In this document: positions 59,385 to 64,000 of the stretch, in pieces
Layout: each line of letters starts with the position of its first letter
Numbering within the stretch: position 1 is the stretch's first letter
NCBI GenBank assembly: GCA_036426205.1
Contig: CM071568.1
Span: 228,876,148 to 228,940,147, forward strand
Source of the DNA: Ascaphus truei
Lineage: Eukaryota; Chordata; Amphibia; Anura; Ascaphidae
Length of the DNA: 64,000 nt
Direction: 5' to 3'
Program-made: the position numbers and the translations under genes
The notes under the pieces: model-generated
The model's input: the letters and a program-made list of their open reading frames with translations, nothing else
Databases searched by the model: none
Told to the model about the DNA's origin: nothing

Positions 59385-59417
59385 GCGACGTTTCGATGCC
59401 GTAAAGGATCGTCCTGG
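59385..59417 (-). ncRNA. Hammerhead-like relic
   Basis: The minus strand reads CCAGGACGATCC, loop TTTAC, GGCATCGAAACGTCGC. GACGA and GAAAC are intact, but the first two bases of CUGACGA have changed and stem II has lost pairing. It lies in a Penelope-like repeat (about 59280-59480). Confidence 0.4.
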
Positions 59418-59829
59418 TGTTGAAATTAAGCATAAAGCAAAAGGCAAGATTCGGTGTGAGGTCACAAAAAAAGTAACCCCCAAAACAACAATCAATTCAA
59501 CAAGCAATACAAAATCAACTAGAACTTCCTCTTAAAGCCCTAATTTTGAATGCTCTACAAAGGAAGCAAGAGACAATATGCTTATTGATGAGAAACAAAA
59601 ATACTATCCCCAAACAAGTAATAATTGTAAATGTGATGAAATGCGCACCCAGGAGCGGAGCTGCTAGCCAGTTATTACACTCCCATGTAGCAGGAATGAT
59701 GCGGAGAAATGACCACAGATTATAGTACAGCGGAACGCAGTTATAACGCTGTCCTCGGGGTCCACAGAATGAGACCGTGTTATAACCGGGATCACGTTAC
59801 AAAATGTTGCAGCGCAAGGACCTACCGGC

Positions 59830-59896
59830 ATCTGCAGCTCTCTCCTCTCTGCAGCTCTCTCCTCTCTGCAGCTCTCTCCTCTCTGCAGCTCTCCCT
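59830..59896 (+). repeat. 17-bp tandem repeat in the Tigger leader
   Basis: About four copies of TCTGCAGCTCTCTCCTC, nearly identical. Confidence 0.9.
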
Positions 59897-60587
59897 GCTT
59901 CATCAGGCTGTGTCCACGTACGTGGCACTTATGTAGACTTTTGAGCGCAGAGGCGGGGCACATGACACACACACACCTCTACACCATAGGTGTAGCGGAT
60001 CGCGCTATAACGGGGTTTTATTTAACCCCTACAGTTCCGTTGTTAAAAGCCTCAGGTTTTTAACCCCAGGAAAAAGGCATTGGGAAGACCCCTGGCAGAT
60101 AGAAATGGCGGAAACTTCAAACTGTTGCGCTTGATCTTCAGTCCAGCAAACCAAAGTGGCTAGAGACCTAGGAGTGAACGAGTCTACAGTTCGTGGATGG
60201 AAAAAGGAGGAGGAGAAACTTTGTGATGCAGAGCCAAGTCCATAGAAACAGACGATGGACTGAACAGAATCGTTTGTGTCAACCTCATGACAGCCCGCTG
60301 GATAAAGCTGTGTTTCAGTGGTTTGTCCAAGAAAGATCCGAAGGCATGCCTCTGTCTGGGCCCCATCTGCAAAAGCAAGCCAAAAAGTTTGACAGCCAAC
60401 TTCACACAAATGCGTCAACCTCATTCACGGCAAGTAGTGGATGGCTAAATCGCTTTAAAAGGCGACATGGAATAATTAAAACCGCTATATCAGGAAAGAT
60501 ATGTTCAGCTGACGAAAATGCATGCTCGTACCCTGCCCAGCTTCAGAAGGTAATTGAAGATGGTGGCTATACCGCAGAAAAGGTGTA

Positions 60588-60842
60588 CAGGCATACCCCG
60601 CTTTAAGGACACTCCCTTTAAGTACACTCGCGAGTAAGTACATGTCGCCCAATAGGCAAACGCCAGCTCACGCATGCGCCTGTCAGCACGTCCTGAACAG
60701 CAATACCGGCTTCCTATCTGTACCGAAGCTGTGCACAAGTGGGGAGACTATAGAGCCTGTTACAAATGCTTCACTTTAAGTACATTTTCGCTTTACATAC
60801 ATGCTCTGGTCCCATTGTGTACGTTAATGCGGGGTATGCCTG
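60588..60842. mobile_element. pogo/Tigger-type MITE inside the Tigger transposase
   Basis: Termini CAGGCATACCCCGCTTTAAG and GCGGGGTATGCCTG are inverted, with TA at 60586-60587 and 60843-60844. It shares its interior with 21134-21465 but lacks about 75 bp of that copy. It sits in a tyrosine codon of the transposase. Confidence 0.88.
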
Positions 60843-61939
60843 TATAACTGCGATGAGACCGGACTGTGTTACAAAATGTTACCGAATACCACTCTGACTT
60901 GTAAGAGTGACGATCGGCGAAAGCAAGGCTTTAAAAATCTGAAAGACAGAGTGACCGTACTTTTTTTTGTTTTAACCAAAAAGAAATCACAAACTGAAGC
61001 CACTTTGTATAGGCAAGTATGAATCACCACGGTGCTTCCACCATGTGAATATGGCCTCTATGCCTTTTTCCTATGACTTCAGTAAAAATGCATGGATATC
61101 TGCCAACATTTTCGAAAAACTGGTTTCATCAGTTTGTACCTGAGGTGCGTAAACACTTACGACAACAAAGGTCGGATACCAAAGCTTTAACTGCCCATCC
61201 GTCTGCCAATAGCCTAATAAACAGAGATGGAAAAATACGAGTCAGCTACTTGCCCAAAAACACCACATCAAAAATACAGGTGCTGGATCAAGGCATTATA
61301 GCAACGTTCAAGATGAACATCCGAAAGATGCTAATACAGCGAATAATCACAGGTTACTGTTCAGTTGCTGCATTTTAAAAGAAGATAAACCTGAAAGAAG
61401 TGTTTTACATTGGTGGTGAAGCATGGGATGCAATCACAAAATGTGCATTTCTAAATGTTGGAGAAACATAACTGATGAAAGTCTGGTACCGGCTAACTGC
61501 CAAGTAGCCAGTGACGGTGAGGAAGAGAATGACTTTGAGGTCTTTACAGAGGAAGAAGTCCTCGCCGCCAATCTATTTTTTGAAAGCTACATTAATGAAG
61601 GCCTCACAGAAAATGGCATGGCCAGTGCAGAAAGAGTGCTGGAACCGTTCGTTGATAGGGAAAGTTGGGCCACGATAGAATCTTGGGTAGATGGGGACAA
61701 CAGCTAATCTACCTATGAGCATATGACTGACTGACTCAAATAATCCAAAATGTTAGTAGTGAAAATCAAGATTTGGATGCAACCGAAGACGAGGAACCAG
61801 AGCCGGTACCTAAGATCGCAGAGGCGCTCACAGGTTTGCAAACTGGACTTAAATTTCTTGAAACAGAAAATATAGAATTAATTTCAATTTTACAGTTAAA
61901 ACGCTTGATTACTGAACCTTGGACAATTAAGATCAATCA

Positions 61940-62556
61940 AAATAGAGGGGCCATTCTCCCAACAGATGATTCTCCTGGTAGCCAGAAAAGCCATTATGAT
62001 CAAATGGTTGGATTCACAAGCACCTAACATAGAACTTATAAAATCCCTCTTGGTCAAACTGATCACAATAGACAGAATATCTACCGCACAAGTAGGAGAT
62101 GATCAGTATGCCAAATTTGATCGAAAATGGGAGATGATTATAAACTCTTTTCCCCAGCTAGAACAGAATAAATTCAGATGACACCCAAGATAAGATGGTA
62201 AACTAAACCGGACAGAAAACCGGATAAAGGAAATAGAAAATAAGGAGAACGTCCTGCATCACAACATGACAGAACAACATGACAGAATAGGAGTAAAAAC
62301 GAAGAGCCTAGTCTAACCAGATATAACTAAAAAGAATGTGAGTCACAAGCAAGCTATGATGCAAGGTTTTGAGTTAAATGGTCGAGATATTAGATCAAGA
62401 CCAGTTATAAGTTCGAGAAAAAAAATGGGTATCGCAAATATGTATTGAATTATGTAACATCATACAATAACCTATGTACATGTAAATACAATATGCTACA
62501 ATGTAATATTTTGAAATGTAGCACCCTAATAAAAAGATACTTAAAAAAAAAAAAAC
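61940..62556 (+). pseudogene. L1 LINE 3' end: ORF2 C-terminus, 3' UTR, poly-A
   Basis: Translation gives QMILLVARKAIMIKWLDSQ and DDQYAKFDRKWEMIINSFPQ, the tryptophan-bearing C-terminus typical of frog and fish L1 ORF2. The stop is at 62179-62181. A 3' UTR of about 360 bp has AATAAAAAG at 62528 and an A-run at 62543-62555. 5'-truncated, as is usual for L1 insertions. Confidence 0.8.
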
Positions 62557-62603
62557 ACATATAGAAAAGGGTCAAACAACTCCTTCAATCCCTTACACCC
62601 GAG

Positions 62604-62880
62604 TAAGGCTGAGTCCCCGCTGGCGCGGTCCGCGCTTAGTGCTAGGCGCGCTTACCTTCTTCAATGTGAATGGTCACATCCACTCTCACGCTGTGTGCGC
62701 GCGGTCATGCGCGTGCACACACGCTCTCCTAAGCTTTGTGCTTGAGGAGACACTGGAGGTATACTTTTTTGTTCGGAGCAGGGTCACATGACTCTGCCCT
62801 GACCAATGACAGAAGAGAGAGGCAGGATAGGAGGAGAGCTGTAAAGGGGAGGGGGGGGGGGGCCCAGGCCAAAGGGGGGA
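62604..62880. repeat. Harbinger-like MITE start and GC-rich sequence
   Basis: TAA-AGGCTGAGTCCCCGCTGGCG resembles the ends at 34424 and 52768. No 3' end was found before copy B of the duplication. A G-run is at 62850-62861. Confidence 0.4.
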
Positions 62881-64000
62881 AGAACCTGTACCATTCCTGC
62901 AGGGGGGGTCCCCGTCCGAAAAATCAATGCGGGTATCGAGGCCCCGGCGGGTCCCCCTGCTAACAATACTGTCTTGTATTAACGAATAAAAAAAGCTGGC
63001 AGGAGCGATCGCCTATTATAGGCAGCAGGGGAGTGCCTGAATTCAGGTCTGTCTCTCTCTGGGCAGCGGAGCTCTTACGGACATAGGGGGGAAAGTGGGA
63101 CCTGGTAGGATTCACGTACGAGCTGCGTAGATCCCACTCAAAGGGGAGGGGAACGCCCGGCGCTGTTTGTAAAAGTAGGAGCGGATGGGGCCAAATATAG
63201 TTCTGTCCAGCGAGTTTGAAATCTACGGCTGCGTAGGGACAGATAGAAGTGACGCGAATACGCAAACGCAATCGGGGGGAAATCGGACGCGCGGAAAAAA
63301 AACAGGCAGTTATTTTGCACCTGTACTTATGGGGGGGAACCCAATTGAATGGGTGTGGTGTAGCACATGTTAGAATGTTCGACAGGGACGGGAGGGTGTT
63401 CCTACTCTAGAAGCAACCGTTTCCAGGGGAGACACTCTCTGCCCCACAATAAACAAATAGACTTAGAACATTTTTCCAAACTTTACTCGTAACCAGGGAT
63501 CCAAGAACGTTTGCAAGAAATGCACAAAAATGAAAGTATTCCTCTGTTCTAGAACTGTTAGCATGCTTTCAAAAGTCTTTATTTATGTGAGAGAATTAAG
63601 GGACCAAAACATTTACTACTTCCTCCGAAGAAATAGCCATTTAATAAAAGCGTCCCGGAATTAGAAAACAGAGCGGCACAACACAATAGTTAGATAGGAA
63701 CCATTAGGCATTCATTACAACTAATAGGATGCAGTTACTTTAGTGCTGTGTGCCAATCTCGGTGACGAATATTCCTTCAAAATAGAACTAACCGTAAATG
63801 CTGTGTTTCACAATTGGGATGAAACGAATAATGATTGCACTTGAGTACGAGGAGGGCGGATGCCCTCCCGTTTCCCCATCACACAATCCTCCTCATTCAT
63901 GTGTGAAAGAAAGAAGTTTGAAGTGGAGAGCACTCTTGTTGGTGGAAGTGGAGGGAACGACCCACTTTACGCAACAGGGAGGAGCAAAAGGAAATCCGTT
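62880..64000 (+). repeat. Duplicated segment, copy B, indel-rich, truncated by window end
   Basis: It parallels 51313-52290: the right half of the palindromic MITE, then AATAAACAAATA, TTTCCAAACTTTACTCGTAACC, TGAGAGAATTAAGGGA, AATAGCCATTTAATAAAAGCG and the final GGAGCAAAAGGAAATCCGTT. Differences are mostly 1-4-bp insertions, deletions and scattered substitutions, plus added runs (for example near 63310-63420). It is about 140 bp longer than copy A. The pattern resembles uncorrected long-read error more than natural divergence. Confidence 0.75.

Larger units (their letters stand above)
59728..61935 (+). pseudogene. Tigger/pogo transposon relic with MITE in the catalytic domain
   Basis: The 5' end CAGCGGAACGCAGTTATAAC follows TA. 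The transposase begins near 60104 with a psq-type helix (KVARDLGVNESTVRGWKKE). A CENP-B-like DNA-binding domain follows (LDKAVFQWFVQERSEGMPLSG, ASSGWLNRFKRRHGI). The DDE part is split: AEKVY, then the MITE at 60588-60842, then NCDETGL with the first catalytic aspartate. Later pieces are YLPKNTTSKIQVLDQGIIATFK and a C-terminal EALTGLQTGLKFLE. Frameshifts and stops occur at about 60185, 61020-61070, 61378 and 61707. The 3' terminus is not seen; L1 sequence follows. Confidence 0.88.
44693..64000 (+). other. dnajc13: Inferred intron 2 of dnajc13 (continues off window)
   Basis: The donor GTGAGT is at 44693. I searched by eye for the continuation of the DNAJC13 N-terminus and did not find it, so exon 3 probably lies beyond 64000. 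The interval is full of the repeats listed below. Confidence 0.55.

Noticed and set aside
1..64000. CRISPR array, prophage or bacterial defence system
   Set aside because: The sequence is vertebrate. The tandem arrays here (40.9 kb, 45.2 kb, 59.8 kb) have no unique equal-length spacers and no associated genes.

Overview
The window is repeat-rich vertebrate DNA, most likely from a frog. It carries decayed L1 and Tx1-like LINEs, Tc1 and Tigger/pogo transposons, many hAT and Harbinger-like MITEs, two solo LTRs and Penelope-like debris. This mix, and the Tx1 lineage first described in Xenopus, suggest an anuran; the species cannot be named from the sequence. No bacterial or viral genome is present and most open frames are chance products of repeats.

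The one host gene I can support is dnajc13 (RME-8), on the + strand. A CpG-rich promoter with YY1, NRF1 and GC-box motifs lies at about 12.04-12.42 kb. A probable non-coding first exon ends at 12465 with a GT donor. After an intron of about 32 kb, the second exon (44612-44692) carries the start codon and the first 22 codons plus two bases. The rest of the window, 44693-64000, is read as intron 2; I found no further exon.

Upstream of the gene (1-9 kb) is a stack of nested insertions: an L1 ORF2 hit by a solo LTR (perfect 4-bp duplication) and a hAT MITE (perfect 8-bp duplication), then a Tx1-like LINE broken by a Penelope-like fragment. Intron 1 holds Harbinger-like MITEs (14.8-15.5 kb), a hAT MITE (18.2 kb), a pogo-type MITE (21.1 kb), an antisense Tc1-like transposon split by a solo LTR (22.0-25.3 kb), a 1.7-kb hAT element with a CpG/CCAAT-rich cargo (26.7-28.5 kb), a MITE inside a larger inverted repeat (33.8-35.1 kb), an L1 5' half with ORF1 (36.5-38.4 kb) and large simple-repeat tracts (38.7-41.1 kb). 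Intron 2 holds a C/A-rich minisatellite (45.2-46.1 kb), a complete but dead Tc1-like transposon (46.6-48.2 kb), a long palindromic element (50.9-51.7 kb), an inverted pair of hammerhead-bearing repeats (56.4-57.6 kb), a Tigger relic with a MITE inside its catalytic domain (59.7-61.9 kb) and an L1 3' end (61.9-62.6 kb).

Two points stand out. First, about nine sites share the layout of a decayed hammerhead ribozyme, which fits several Penelope-like lineages. Second, the last 1.1 kb (62.88-64.0 kb) repeats 51.31-52.29 kb, including non-repeat flank, with many small indels. That looks like an error-rich assembly duplicate.
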